Assembly (NCBI GenBank): GCA_003045865.1
Contig: PZPB01000009.1
Location: 1-59,213, forward strand
Origin: Bacteroidota bacterium
Lineage (GTDB): Bacteria; Bacteroidota; Bacteroidia; Flavobacteriales; Schleiferiaceae
Length of the DNA stretch: 59,213 nt
Reading direction: 5' to 3'
In this document: positions 33,919 through 43,900 of the stretch, one piece after another
Position numbering within the stretch: the first letter of the stretch is position 1
Layout: each line of letters begins with the position of its first letter
Translations under genes and position numbers: made by a program
The notes under the pieces: model-generated
What the model saw: the letters and a program-made list of their open reading frames with translations, nothing else
Database searches by the model: none
Told to the model about the DNA's origin: nothing

Positions 33919-35544
33919 ATGAAAAAAAGATTACTATTTATCCTTGTTTTCATTGTTAGCCTCGCCACCTACCCTAGTACAAGTTTTGGGCAAGCCCCAA
34001 ATTTAGGCAGCGCAGCCGATTTTGTTTTGTTCTCCACCGATGGTGCGGTAAGTAATTCGGGGCTTTCTCAGATTACTGGAAATGTAGGAACCAACAATGG
34101 TTCTAGCACCGCCTTTAGAAATGTAAACGGAGTGATGCACGATGGCGACGGTGTAAGCGCTCAATGTGCCGCCGATTTACTAATTGCTTACAATCAATTA
34201 AACAGTGCCGTTCCCACCCTTTTTCCTGCTCCCCTTTTAGGAAATGGCGCTACCCTTAATGCAGGAATCTATTCCATTTCATCTGCAGCCACTCTTAATC
34301 TTACCTTAAATTTAGATGCGCAAGGAAACCCCAATGCCGTCTTTATATTTCAAATTCAAGGTCCCCTTTCTACCAATGCCGCTGCTAAAATTAAGCTGCT
34401 AAACGGTGCTCAAGCCTGCAATGTATTTTGGAAGGTAGAAGGCCTGGTTAGTATGGCATCTGGCACGACCATGCGCGGAACCATAATTGCCAATAATGCC
34501 GCCATTATAATGAATACGGGCGATACGCTCGAAGGCAGAGCCCTATCTACCGCTGGTGCCATTACTATAGATGGCGTCCTTGCCTACACTCCTATTGGCT
34601 GTGGCAGCGCCGTTCTTAACGGACCCACCGCCCCTAATTTAGGAGCAACGGCTTGTTATGCGATATTCTCTTCCGATGGGGCCGTTAGCAACTCAGGTAT
34701 TACCAATGTAAGCGGCGATGTGGGCAGCAACAATGGCTTAACCACTGGCTATAATCCCCTTTTGGTGAATGGTGATATTCACCTCATTCCCGACGGGTCT
34801 ACCGCACAAGCCGCGGCTGATTTATTAGTAGCCTATAATTATGTAAATTCCTTAAGTGCCGATATTGAGCTCTTGTATCCCGCCGACTTCGGCAAAAACC
34901 TCGTGCTTACGCCTCACACTTATCTTTTAGGTGGCGCCACTACCTTTACCGACACCCTTTACCTCAACGCCCAAGGAAATGCCAATGCCGTTTTTGTGAT
35001 TCAAATTAACGGAGCACTTTCTACCAGCACCTATGCCAAAGTGGTTTTAATGAATGGTGCACGCTCCGAAAATGTGTTTTGGAAAGTTGAAGGTGCGGTG
35101 AGTATAAACAACTATTCCATTTTTAGGGGAACCATCATTTGTAATAATGGCGCTCTCAGTGCCCTAAACACAGGGGTAATCCTCGATGGGCGTGCACTCA
35201 CTACCAATGGTGCTTTAACTTCTACCGCCATGGATGCCACCGCCCCTTTGATTCCGGGTAATTGCTCTACCATTGGTCTACCTGTAATTAACACAGTGGG
35301 TGATCTGGTAGATATCTACCCTAACCCTTTTCAAACTAAAACTACTATTCGTTTTAATGACCCTGCTTTAATAGCCGATTGTGAGTTGAAAATTTACAAT
35401 AGCGTGGGCAAGGAAGTTCTTAGTACTAAACTTCAAAACCCATCTACCATTTTAGAAAACAATTTCGGCAATGGTGTTTATTTCTATCGAGTAATAGCCC
35501 ATGGCGAAACCTTACAGAGCGGAAAAATTATTGCACAAAATTAA
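33919..35544 (+). CDS. Tandem ice-binding-like (DUF3494) protein, T9SS cargo
   Basis: The start at 33919 (MKKRLLFILVF) fits the signal peptide ending TSFGQ; ATG 33913 or GTG 33886 are less likely. The 541-residue precursor has two DUF3494 domains of about 205 residues each (from APNLGSAADFVLFSTDGAVS and from APNLGATACYAIFSSDGAVS). Both carry the family marks LDAQGNPNAVFIFQI and NVFWKVEG. The end, VDIYPNPFQTKTTIRF to SGKIIAQN, is a type A T9SS sorting domain. The family includes ice-binding proteins of psychrophiles but also adhesion proteins of warm habitats, so ice binding is only possible. Confidence 0.88.
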   Translation: MKKRLLFILVFIVSLATYPSTSFGQAPNLGSAADFVLFSTDGAVSNSGLSQITGNVGTNNGSSTAFRNVNGVMHDGDGVSAQCAADLLIAYNQLNSAVPTLFPAPLLGNGATLNAGIYSISSAATLNLTLNLDAQGNPNAVFIFQIQGPLSTNAAAKIKLLNGAQACNVFWKVEGLVSMASGTTMRGTIIANNAAIIMNTGDTLEGRALSTAGAITIDGVLAYTPIGCGSAVLNGPTAPNLGATACYAIFSSDGAVSNSGITNVSGDVGSNNGLTTGYNPLLVNGDIHLIPDGSTAQAAADLLVAYNYVNSLSADIELLYPADFGKNLVLTPHTYLLGGATTFTDTLYLNAQGNANAVFVIQINGALSTSTYAKVVLMNGARSENVFWKVEGAVSINNYSIFRGTIICNNGALSALNTGVILDGRALTTNGALTSTAMDATAPLIPGNCSTIGLPVINTVGDLVDIYPNPFQTKTTIRFNDPALIADCELKIYNSVGKEVLSTKLQNPSTILENNFGNGVYFYRVIAHGETLQSGKIIAQN

Positions 35545-35563
35545 AATCAAAACAACATCAATT

Positions 35564-36070
35564 ATGAATAAATTATTTTATCGCATCCTCTGCGCAGTCC
35601 TATTCGCATCAGGTAGCCTCATGGCACAAAGCCCTTTGGCAAAAAATCAAAGCCAAGTTAATTTTGGAGTGGGCTTTTCCAGCTGGGGTGTTCCTTTTTA
35701 CCTAGGAATGGATTATGGCATTCACCCCGACATTAGTTTGGGGGGCAATTTGAGCTACCGTTCTTATCGCGAAAACTGGAAGAATAACTATTACAACCAC
35801 AATGTAATTGGTCTTTCTGCTAACGGGAATTATCACTTCAACCGCATTCTTTCCATGCCTAGCAATTGGAACTTCTATGCAGGTTTAAATATCGGCTTCT
35901 ATGCTTGGTCTTCACCCAACGATTATTTAGGAAACAATAATACTGGCCTAGGTTTAGGCGGGCAAATTGGAGGTCGCTATTTCTTCAATAACCGCTGGGG
36001 CTTAAATTTAGAGTTTGGCGGCGGGAATGCTTTTTCGGGAGGCAAGTTTGGTCTTACCATGAAGCTTTAA
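35564..36070 (+). CDS. Small outer membrane beta-barrel protein
   Basis: The start at 35564 (MNKLFYRILC) gives a signal peptide ending SLMAQ and avoids the overlap a longer frame would have with the ice-binding gene. The mature 148 residues alternate hydrophobic and polar residues in Gly/Tyr/Trp-rich strands (VNFGVGFSSWGVPFYLGMDY, NNRWGLNLEFGGGNAF), like an OmpW/OmpX-type eight-stranded barrel. It lies 19 bases after the ice-binding gene and is probably co-transcribed. Function unknown. Confidence 0.75.
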   Translation: MNKLFYRILCAVLFASGSLMAQSPLAKNQSQVNFGVGFSSWGVPFYLGMDYGIHPDISLGGNLSYRSYRENWKNNYYNHNVIGLSANGNYHFNRILSMPSNWNFYAGLNIGFYAWSSPNDYLGNNNTGLGLGGQIGGRYFFNNRWGLNLEFGGGNAFSGGKFGLTMKL

Positions 36071-36143
36071 AATCAGTTCGGACCCGCTAAAGTTAACTTT
36101 GACATCACTTTAAATCGACCCAAAATTTGCTGGACGTTTTTAG

Positions 36144-36308
36144 GCAAACATTTACTATCATGCACCGCCACTCGCTATTCTTTCAGAGTACTTTTTGGCC
36201 TTACAAAATCTAGACTCCGCCGAGTACTGTGCCCTGAAAAGCTTAGAACTATCCTTAGAGCAAAATAAATACATCAGTCCCCTAATTTCCACCCAATGGA
36301 ATAATTGA
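36144..36308 (+). pseudogene. TPR-like gene remnant in a 517-base gap
   Basis: An open stretch of 54 codons from just after a TAG (36141) to TGA (36306-36308) reads like a tetratricopeptide repeat: LSEYFLALQNLDSAEYCALK then SLELSLEQNKY. There is no usable start. It is probably the 3' end of a lost TPR gene. The rest of the gap, 36309-36587, shows nothing coding and ends in AT-rich sequence that should hold the promoter of the serine hydrolase gene. Confidence 0.4.
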
Positions 36309-36587
36309 AAAATACGGATTCTATTAACCTTCAATCTTTAGGTATTTCTATTGGCTCGTGAAGAAAAATTAAGACTGTAAACTATACGCGTAGACTTCAA
36401 TAGCAATGGGGCCGCAAAAATTTCACTCTTCATTTTCCGCTTGAGGGCAGATGCGTTTTTAAGATGGTTTAGACCTGAATAATCACAAAATTTTATAATT
36501 ATCAATTTTCAAAAAAAGAAATTAGCCTAGCCATTATTTTTCCGAAAATTGCCTTTGCATTAAGAGCAACCAAAAAGTACTTGACTT

Positions 36588-37910
36588 ATGACTAGATTCC
36601 TTTCCCTAATACTTTTATCTCTTTCCATATCCAGCTATTCTTGGGGGCAAGCTATTGATAGCGCTAAACTAAACCGCTACTTCGAAGCCCTAGAAAGCAA
36701 CAATAAATTTATGGGATCGGTAGCCGTAGCGCGCGATGGCAAAATTATATATACGAAAAGCATTAGCTATCGCGATTTAGAAAATCAGACAAAAGCCGAT
36801 GTTAACACCAAATACCGCATCGGTTCTATTTCCAAAACTTTCACTTCGGTATTAGTATTCAAGGCCATAGAAGCCAATTTACTCAGTTTAAAAACTCCCC
36901 TTTCGCAGTACTATCCCAGTATTGAAAATGCCAAAAAAATTACGCTTGATCTTTTACTTAGTCACCGTAGCGGCATTCACAATTTCACCAATGATGCGGA
37001 TTATCTAACTTGGAATGAGGAAGCCAAAACGGAAGCAGAAATGCTTGAAATCATAAAAGGCGGTGGTAGCGATTTCAAGCCCGATTCTAAGGCAGAGTAC
37101 AGCAATTCTAACTTTTTACTTTTAAGCTACATTCTCGAAAAGACCTATAAGAAAAGCTATGGCGAAATTTTAAACGAACACATTATTGTGCCGCTTCAGC
37201 TACAGCACACCTATTTGGGAGGGGAAATAAATACCAAGCAAAATGAAGCCTATTCCTATTCTTTTATGGGAGACTGGGAAAAGGAAAAGGAAACCGATAT
37301 TTCTATTCCCTTAGGTGCGGGCGGGATTGTTTCTACCCCGAGTGATTTACTACTTTTCAGCGAGGCTCTTTTTAAAGGCGAATTAGTGAGTGCATCTAGT
37401 TTGGAACGCATGAAAACCTTACGCGACAACTATGGCATGGGCTTATTCCAGTTTCCTTTCAATGGAAATTTCGGTTTTGGCCATACGGGCGGAATTGATG
37501 GTTTCTCTTCCATTTTTAGTTATTTCAAAGAGGACCATTTATCCTATGCGCTTTGCTCAAATGGCAATAATTACAATGCCAACGAAATTTCCATTGCCGT
37601 TCTCAGCGCTGCTTTAGACCAGCCCTTTAGCATTCCTAGCTTTACAAGTTACAAAGCAAAGGAAGGCGAATTAGAGCAATATGTCGGGGTTTACGCTTCA
37701 CCGCAGATGCCTTTAAAAATAACCATCAAGACTAAAGACGGTAACCTGTTCGGACAAGCCTCGGGTCAACCTGCTTTCCCTTTGGAAGCGACTGCCAAGG
37801 ACATCTACAAATTTGATCTTGCCGGTTTGGTGATGGAATTTAAGCCCAAAGAGAATAGTCTCGTTCTGAAACAAGGAGGCGGAGAATTTCTTTTTAAGAA
37901 GGGGGAGTAG
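36588..37910 (+). CDS. Serine hydrolase, beta-lactamase class C-like, exported
   Basis: A 440-residue protein with a signal peptide ending SYSWGQ (21). The SxxK motif is SISK at 80-83, the YxN motif YSN in KAEYSNSNF, and the third motif HTG in FGFGHTGGIDGF, so all three class C elements are intact. A C-terminal beta-sandwich (from about 345) fits the DUF3471-like tail of this family. It acts in the periplasm or at the cell surface on an ester or peptide. It is not closely like the hydrolase at 88-1278 (different motifs and G+C). Monocistronic. Confidence 0.88.
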   Translation: MTRFLSLILLSLSISSYSWGQAIDSAKLNRYFEALESNNKFMGSVAVARDGKIIYTKSISYRDLENQTKADVNTKYRIGSISKTFTSVLVFKAIEANLLSLKTPLSQYYPSIENAKKITLDLLLSHRSGIHNFTNDADYLTWNEEAKTEAEMLEIIKGGGSDFKPDSKAEYSNSNFLLLSYILEKTYKKSYGEILNEHIIVPLQLQHTYLGGEINTKQNEAYSYSFMGDWEKEKETDISIPLGAGGIVSTPSDLLLFSEALFKGELVSASSLERMKTLRDNYGMGLFQFPFNGNFGFGHTGGIDGFSSIFSYFKEDHLSYALCSNGNNYNANEISIAVLSAALDQPFSIPSFTSYKAKEGELEQYVGVYASPQMPLKITIKTKDGNLFGQASGQPAFPLEATAKDIYKFDLAGLVMEFKPKENSLVLKQGGGEFLFKKGE

Positions 37911-38044
37911 AAATCTCATAAAAACATCACCATAAAAGTGTGAATTATATAAAGAATCGTAAGAATTGTGTAAGAACTTATCTCTTTCCGATTTAGACCT
38001 TAGATCTGTAGTTATCAATATAATTTTAGCACAGCATAAAAGAA

Positions 38045-38161
38045 ATGGCAAAAGAAAAAGAAGGCAAGCCTAAAACCGGCAAAACCGCCGCATCTAAAAC
38101 ACCGAAAGAGAAAAAAGCCGCAAAGGCGGCAAAAAAGAAAGTAAAAAATTCGGGAGAATAA
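38045..38161 (+). CDS. Small Lys/Ala-rich basic protein (histone H1-like), 38 residues
   Basis: The frame encodes MAKEKEGKPKTGKTAASKTP, then an Ala/Lys stretch, ending KVKNSGE. About 40 percent of residues are Lys, with Pro-Lys-Thr and Ala-Ala-Lys runs like the tails of bacterial histone H1-like proteins. It is too short to be caught by common size cut-offs. An ATG in good context, a clean stop and terminator-like hairpins downstream support it. It may bind nucleic acid. Confidence 0.55.
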   Translation: MAKEKEGKPKTGKTAASKTPKEKKAAKAAKKKVKNSGE

Positions 38162-38238
38162 AAACAATTTAACCTTTTCAAGCCCACCCCCACAAGGGTG
38201 AGGATAGGCTTTATTGCATATTCCTCTCTATTTTAAGC

Positions 38239-38277
38239 ATCCCGATTAGATAAAACTAATCGGGATCTTTATTTTAA
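38239..38277 (+). terminator. Rho-independent terminator downstream of the small basic protein gene
   Basis: Perfect 11-bp stem ATCCCGATTAG (38239-38249) with CTAATCGGGAT (38256-38266), 6-base loop, then CTTTATTTT. A second, weaker hairpin (38180-38211: AAGCC/GGCTT and CACCC/GGGTG) lies closer to the stop codon. Confidence 0.75.
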
Positions 38278-38281
38278 AAAA

Positions 38282-39014
38282 AGGTGAGTTGGACTATACA
38301 TTAGAGGCGAATACATAATAAAATGTAATTTTGCCCCGCTACAAAACGGCGGTTATGGCTGGTCCTTTACAGAGCAAGTCTGTCTAAAGTCAAAAAGCCT
38401 CCTTCCTCTTCCTGAGCACTGATTCTAAAACATTCGCTTACATTAAAAGCATAGTACAATTTCGACCTGTGGTATTAGCTTAGTAGCCACCTTCGCCCGC
38501 TATTTCCAAAATCCAAAATTGCTCCGCCGAAAGCTTTGCATCTTCGATTTCCGCTTTACTTTATATACCCTTTACATCCATTATCGGTAACACATTAGTC
38601 GCGAATTAAAAGCTATTGTATCGCTTGGTGCAGAATACAAATTAATGACCATTTCTCACCTAAGTTAGTATTGGTATACCTCAAAAATTGAAAAAAAAGG
38701 CCTACCCGCTTTTTGAAACCTCGAAAAAAAGGGAAAAGTAATTAGCAAGAATACCTCGTTGAGCTTAAAGCTGCACTCGATAATAGCTAAGAATAGAACT
38801 TATTAAGCGCCCTTCTGGTGCGAATTTATTGGCAAAATCCCCTTATAGTTTATTTTACTTAAAGCCCAACAAACACGCCTCTTTTGAGCTTCTTTTTCTT
38901 ATTAAGTGATTTCACAAAGTGCTTTATTCCAGGCTATTGCAGAATATTTATCGTAGGTAATAATAATTATTTCTATCTTAGCATATAGTATTTTTAACCT
39001 TAAGCTAATTCCCA
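38282..39014 (+). other. Long gene-free stretch with scraps of dead genes
   Basis: No intact gene fits. Scraps of coding-like sequence occur: a minus-strand end at 38560-38480, and on the plus strand EKKAYPLFETSKKREK (about 38690-38735) followed, after a frame change, by QEYLVELKAALDNS with a stop at 38788-38790. A TAATTTTG -7-like box is near 38325. The last 80 bases are AT-rich and probably hold the promoter of the GH16 gene. Confidence 0.4.
38480..38560 (-). pseudogene. Possible minus-strand gene end
   Basis: Read leftwards the bases give KAEIEDAKLSAEQFWILEIA then GEGGY and a TAA stop at 38482-38480, with an in-frame stop just before the first Ser codon. Composition is protein-like, but 27 codons can be open by chance. 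It may be a relic of a lost gene. Confidence 0.22.
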
Positions 39015-40640
39015 ATGCTAAAAACCACTCTTGCGATAGCCTCACTTTGTCTATTTACTCATCATGCGCAAGCGCAAAGCTTGGAAGACGATTTTGAGGG
39101 AAATAGCACTATAAACTCTTGGTTCGGAGACGATTGCAACCTAAACACCAGTTTAAGCAACCCAGTATCGCAAGGCATTAATACCTCAAACACGGTTTTA
39201 GAATATCACGATATTGGCGGATCTTATGCCAATGTTCGCTTTGATGCAGGACGAAATTTCGACCTTGCCAATTACAGCACTTTTAGCTTTAAAATATATA
39301 TTCCTTCCTCCGGGCTAACCGGCAACCAGAACAATCAGGTGAGTCTTAAATTACAGGATGGAAATTTAGGTTCACCTTGGAGTACGCAAACTGAAATTAT
39401 TAAAAATGTGAGCCTCGATCAGTGGCAAACAGTGAGTTTCGACTTCGCTGCCGACCCTTATATTAATCTAGATCCAAACTCAGCCAACCCCCTGCAGCGC
39501 AGTGATTTAAACCGTGTCTTAATTCAGGTAAACGGCGAGAATAACAGCGATGAAGTATTGGCTTATATCGACGACTTTTTCTATTATGATACTGTTCAAA
39601 CTGTTATAAGTTTTGATCAACTTATTTGGGCCGACGAGTTCAACTATACTGGAGCAATAGATAGCAGTAAGTGGTTTCATCAGACCAAATTACCCGCGGG
39701 TGGAAGTTGGTACAATGGTGAAATTCAGCATTATACCGATGAGCTCACCAATAGCTCAGTTACCAATGGAGAACTTAAGATTTTAGCCAAAAAAGAAACT
39801 TATACCGATCAAGGAGTTACCAAGCAATATACTTCCGCACGCCTTAACTCAAAGTTTGCCTTTAAATACGGGCGCATTGAGGTAAGAGCCAAACTACCAA
39901 TGGGAGCGGGTACTTGGCCTGCCATTTGGACTTTAGGGAAAAACATTAGCGAGGACGGCGCTTATTGGCAAACCCAAGGTTTTGGCAACACTCCTTGGCC
40001 CGCTTGCGGCGAGATGGATATTATGGAACATTGGGGCACAAATCAAAATTATGTTTCTAGTGCTACGCATACGCCTTCAAGTTTTGGGGGAACTATTAAC
40101 CACGGTGGACAAGTGATTCCCACGGCTTCTAGTGACTACCATGTTTACGCCTTAGAATGGACCAACGAAAAGTTGGTTTTCAGTGTAGACAGCGTTACTC
40201 ACTTTGTTTACAATCCTCCTATTAAAGATGCGGCTACTTGGCCATTTGACGATGAGCAATATATCCTTTTAAATATTGCAATTGAGCCCGGTATCGTTGG
40301 AAGTTTTACCGAAAGCGCTATGGATATTGACTATGTAAGAGTATATCAACAGTCTTCTAATGTGTCCATTAAAGAAGAGACCAAAATCTCTAAGCCCGGC
40401 CTAAAAGCCTTCCCTAATCCCGTTATCAATGAATTGAATATTGATATTAGCGGCATGACAGGAGAGCCCGAAACTCTAAGCATTTTCAGCATTGATGGTC
40501 AAAAAATAAAGACCCTGAAGCCACTCGTTAGTAATCAACAGATTCAAGTTACTAATCTCGATAGCCTAGCGCCGGGTGCTTATTTAGCCATTTTCGAAAT
40601 GGAAGGCCAAAAGCAAGAAGTGAAGTTTATTAAAAACTAA
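39015..40640 (+). CDS. Glycoside hydrolase family 16 (beta-glucanase/laminarinase-like), T9SS cargo
   Basis: A 541-residue precursor with a signal peptide ending HAQAQ. Residues about 25-195 form a beta-sandwich like a carbohydrate-binding module. From about 200 the GH16 domain begins (LIWADEFNYTGAID), with the catalytic signature GEMDIMEHWG: nucleophile Glu333, Asp335 and acid/base Glu338. MGAGTWPAIWTLG and the Trp-rich substrate loops fit beta-1,3(-1,4)-glucanases. The last 75 residues (LKAFPNPVINELNIDI to KQEVKFIKN) are a type A T9SS sorting domain, so it is secreted or surface bound. It would digest laminarin-type or similar beta-glucan. No SusC/SusD pair is adjacent. Confidence 0.93.
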   Translation: MLKTTLAIASLCLFTHHAQAQSLEDDFEGNSTINSWFGDDCNLNTSLSNPVSQGINTSNTVLEYHDIGGSYANVRFDAGRNFDLANYSTFSFKIYIPSSGLTGNQNNQVSLKLQDGNLGSPWSTQTEIIKNVSLDQWQTVSFDFAADPYINLDPNSANPLQRSDLNRVLIQVNGENNSDEVLAYIDDFFYYDTVQTVISFDQLIWADEFNYTGAIDSSKWFHQTKLPAGGSWYNGEIQHYTDELTNSSVTNGELKILAKKETYTDQGVTKQYTSARLNSKFAFKYGRIEVRAKLPMGAGTWPAIWTLGKNISEDGAYWQTQGFGNTPWPACGEMDIMEHWGTNQNYVSSATHTPSSFGGTINHGGQVIPTASSDYHVYALEWTNEKLVFSVDSVTHFVYNPPIKDAATWPFDDEQYILLNIAIEPGIVGSFTESAMDIDYVRVYQQSSNVSIKEETKISKPGLKAFPNPVINELNIDISGMTGEPETLSIFSIDGQKIKTLKPLVSNQQIQVTNLDSLAPGAYLAIFEMEGQKQEVKFIKN

Positions 40641-40866
40641 GATTTTTGGGATTATTGATCGCTGCTTTGGTAGGATTTAAGATGTCAGATTTGAGACATT
40701 AGAGGCTGCAATAGACATTGGTTTACGCCATTGAAATTAGAACCCTTAAAACTTGGCACCTGAAGCTCTCGCGGGCTGAGGGATAGAAATTCGGTTGTAA
40801 TTCAATGAAAGTAAAGGCCTTGTGAAAAGGGTAATTCGATTGTATTACTAGCAATTTCATGGCGTC

Positions 40867-40908
40867 TAAATAAAAAATAAAGCCCGCTGAAATTAATCAA
40901 CGGGCCTT
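40867..40908 (-). terminator. Rho-independent terminator of the giant surface protein gene
   Basis: On the minus strand a stem formed by 40908-40897 and 40890-40880 (GGCCCGTTGA with TCAGCGGGCT, one G-T pair) is followed by TTTATTTTTTATTT. It begins 21 bases after the stop codon. Confidence 0.75.
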
Positions 40909-40928
40909 ATAATTCAATTAAATTGAAA

Positions 40929-43900
40929 TCAATCTACCTTAATAATCGGTGTTTTGATTTCTCCTTTATCACTATCAATCACTATAAAGTACAAGCCACT
41001 TTGCAAATTGTTTAAAGATAATTGCATGGACTCTTCCTGTCCAGTGCCATTGGGGATATAATTTTGAATTAAAGCACCTCTAGCGTCTAGCACTCGTACT
41101 TTTTGTATTTGCACATCTTGGCTTGACCAGTTTATATTTACAACATCATTGGTAGGATTAGGGTAAATTTCAATAGCCTGTTCAAGCTGCCACTCAGCGG
41201 TAGATATGCTTGATAAACGATAGGCCCATTCATTCTTATCGCCACAAGCATTGGTAACCTCTAACTTCACCAAGTAAAATAGGCCGGGTGTGGTATAAAT
41301 ATGAATTGGATTAACACCTGTGCCGGTAGTACCATCACCAAAATCCCAATTGTAATTTACCGCGTTATTCGAGGCCGAAGCATCAAACTGAATGCGTAAA
41401 CCCGAACCAACAGGACTTAAAACAGTGTAGGTCCAATCTGCCTTGGGCGCGCCACAAACCGTTATCGTTTGTGAGGTGCTTAACGTGTCGCCACAGGCGT
41501 TGTAAACGGTAAGACTTACAGTATAGGTGCCCGGTGTAGAATATTGATATCCACCTGATCGATTGGTATCGGTACCGCCGTCGCCAAAATCCCAAGCGAA
41601 GCCCGTGGCATTAGAACCAGAGGCATCAAAGAAGAGGCTATCGATTTGCACATTTGCGCTAAGCTGAGGACTTAAGGTATCACAAATCCGCAAATTGAAA
41701 GAAATAGTATCGCCTGTACCGCAATCGTTATAGGCCATCAGAATTACGGTGTAAAGCCCAGATGCGCCATAAACATGACTCGGATTAAACCCGGCACCCG
41801 TTGTACCATCGCCAAATCCCCATGAAAGGCTATCGGCATTAATAGAACTTGAGCCATTAAAGCTTGCCCCGTAAAAACTACTAGTGGCGCTTCCAATAGC
41901 AGTAACCGTATCGCAAGGAGCGGTAACGGCGGTATCGAAAATAGCCCCACTGAATAAGCTCGCACCACAGGAGTCGTAAACTCCTATTTGATACTGACTA
42001 TTTGCAGTTAAACCCGCTAGGGTATAAGGACTACTTAGGCCTGTTATTACCGTCATTGTTCCTGGCCCTGCGGCTAAATCGTAAAAAGTTAGCACTGTTT
42101 GTCCAGGCTTTGAAGAGTTCCAAGCAATTTGCACCGAAGTTTGCGTGGCATTAGAAATAGCCAAAGTAGTAGGATCTGCGCAGGGCACAATGGCTTCTCG
42201 CACTTCTACTCCATCCAGCGCTATATCACCCGTAAAAGTAGTCGCATCGCCTAAGAAGTTAATCTGAATCGTATCGCCTTTGTAGGCCGATAAATCGATA
42301 GAATCGCTAATCCAAGCGGCAGCATTACTTGTTTGTTGCTGACCCAAATAGGTTCGCAAAAGGGTAGGACTGCCGTTATCTGCTTCTATGCTAAAGTTTA
42401 CAATGGAAGCACCGAACATATGATAACTGTAAAACAAATAGGGCAAATTACTAGTAGCATCTATAACAATGGAAGGCGTACTTATGCTGGCAACACTGCC
42501 GCCACGGGAAGCTTCTACGTAAATGTACTTGCCAGTTCCGCTAAGATCTGTATTGGGACCTGTATTAGCCGATTGAGTAGTGCCGATGCCTGTTCCCCAT
42601 TGATTTAAATTGGTAACAGGTCTAGTCCAACAAGGATCAATTTGATCGTTGGCATTGGTTGCACCGGTACCTTCTTGCCACGCAGCGCCGTCAAAATTTT
42701 CGGCATAAGGCATATAAACTGGAGCACAAGTTAGCTTCTCATCTATCGCAAGATCATCGATGGAGATATCACCTTGGAAGGGCGCATTACCTGTAACCTT
42801 GCTTGCTACGAATCGCAATACGATAGACTGATTTACATAAGCGGCTAGATCAACTCGGCGCTCTTGCCAAGCATTGGCTTGCGAACCGTTAATGGTTTCT
42901 AGAACCACCCAGTTACCCGTATTATCTAAAATTTCTGTACTCAAATTTAAAGGCATTCCATTGGCGGAAAACATGTGTAACCAATAAACCAATTCGGGCT
43001 GAGAAAGGGCACTTAGGTCTATCACGGGAGACTGCACAATAGCTGTGTCGCCACTTACTCCGCCGCTCGCTTCTACATAAACATAAGAACCCGCACCAGA
43101 GGTGTGGTCACCATTAGGCCCCGTGCCATTGCTAGGTGTTGTTCCTGTACCACCGCCCCAGTGATATAAGCTATCTCCGAGACGTCCCCAACAGGGCGAA
43201 ATAGTTGAACCCGTATTTAAACCATCGGCGGCACCTTCATTAAAGGCATAATCGAAATTTTCGAAATAAGGGGCCACTGAAATTCCACAAGAAGTGGCAA
43301 GTAAGACTGGACCAAACCAAGTACTTGTATCGCCTGGGGCACAGATATTACGAATGTAAAATTCATAATAAGTCCCAGGATTTAGCCCACTTGCCGTGCC
43401 CGTTGCACCAGGCAAAATGGTATAAGTACCTGTTCCTAAAGTAAAGCCAGCCAAACCGTACTCTACCTGTGCGTTTGTCGCAAGGTTAGGGTGACTGTAA
43501 TTTATAGAGTTGGCGGTAATTCCTGTTACCGTAAAGGCTGTTGGCGCTGGACAAGAAACCGAAGTGATTGCTACCTCATCTATGGCAATATCACTCGCAA
43601 AACCATTACCAAAACCCTTAAAAACAAGACGAATGGTATCCCCTGAGTAAGCCGCTAAATTTAGATTTGCATTAAGCCACGGAGCGGCATTCGAGTTTTG
43701 CTGCGCACCTGCAATACTCCATAAATAACTCTCTGTTCCATTGCGCTCTATCGAAACTTGTAGGCTATCGATATCTGCACCAAACATATGGTAAGCAAAG
43801 CTAAGTTCTGGATTAGCAAAACTGCTAGGTAAGCTAATTAAAGGCGAGTAAATAATACCTTCATTAACATTCACCCCGCTGTATTCGGTATAAATATAAT

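Noticed and set aside
37713-38051. 112-codon minus-strand frame at the end of the class C hydrolase
   Set aside because: Antisense of the real gene; the part beyond it is rich in rare codons and has no motif.
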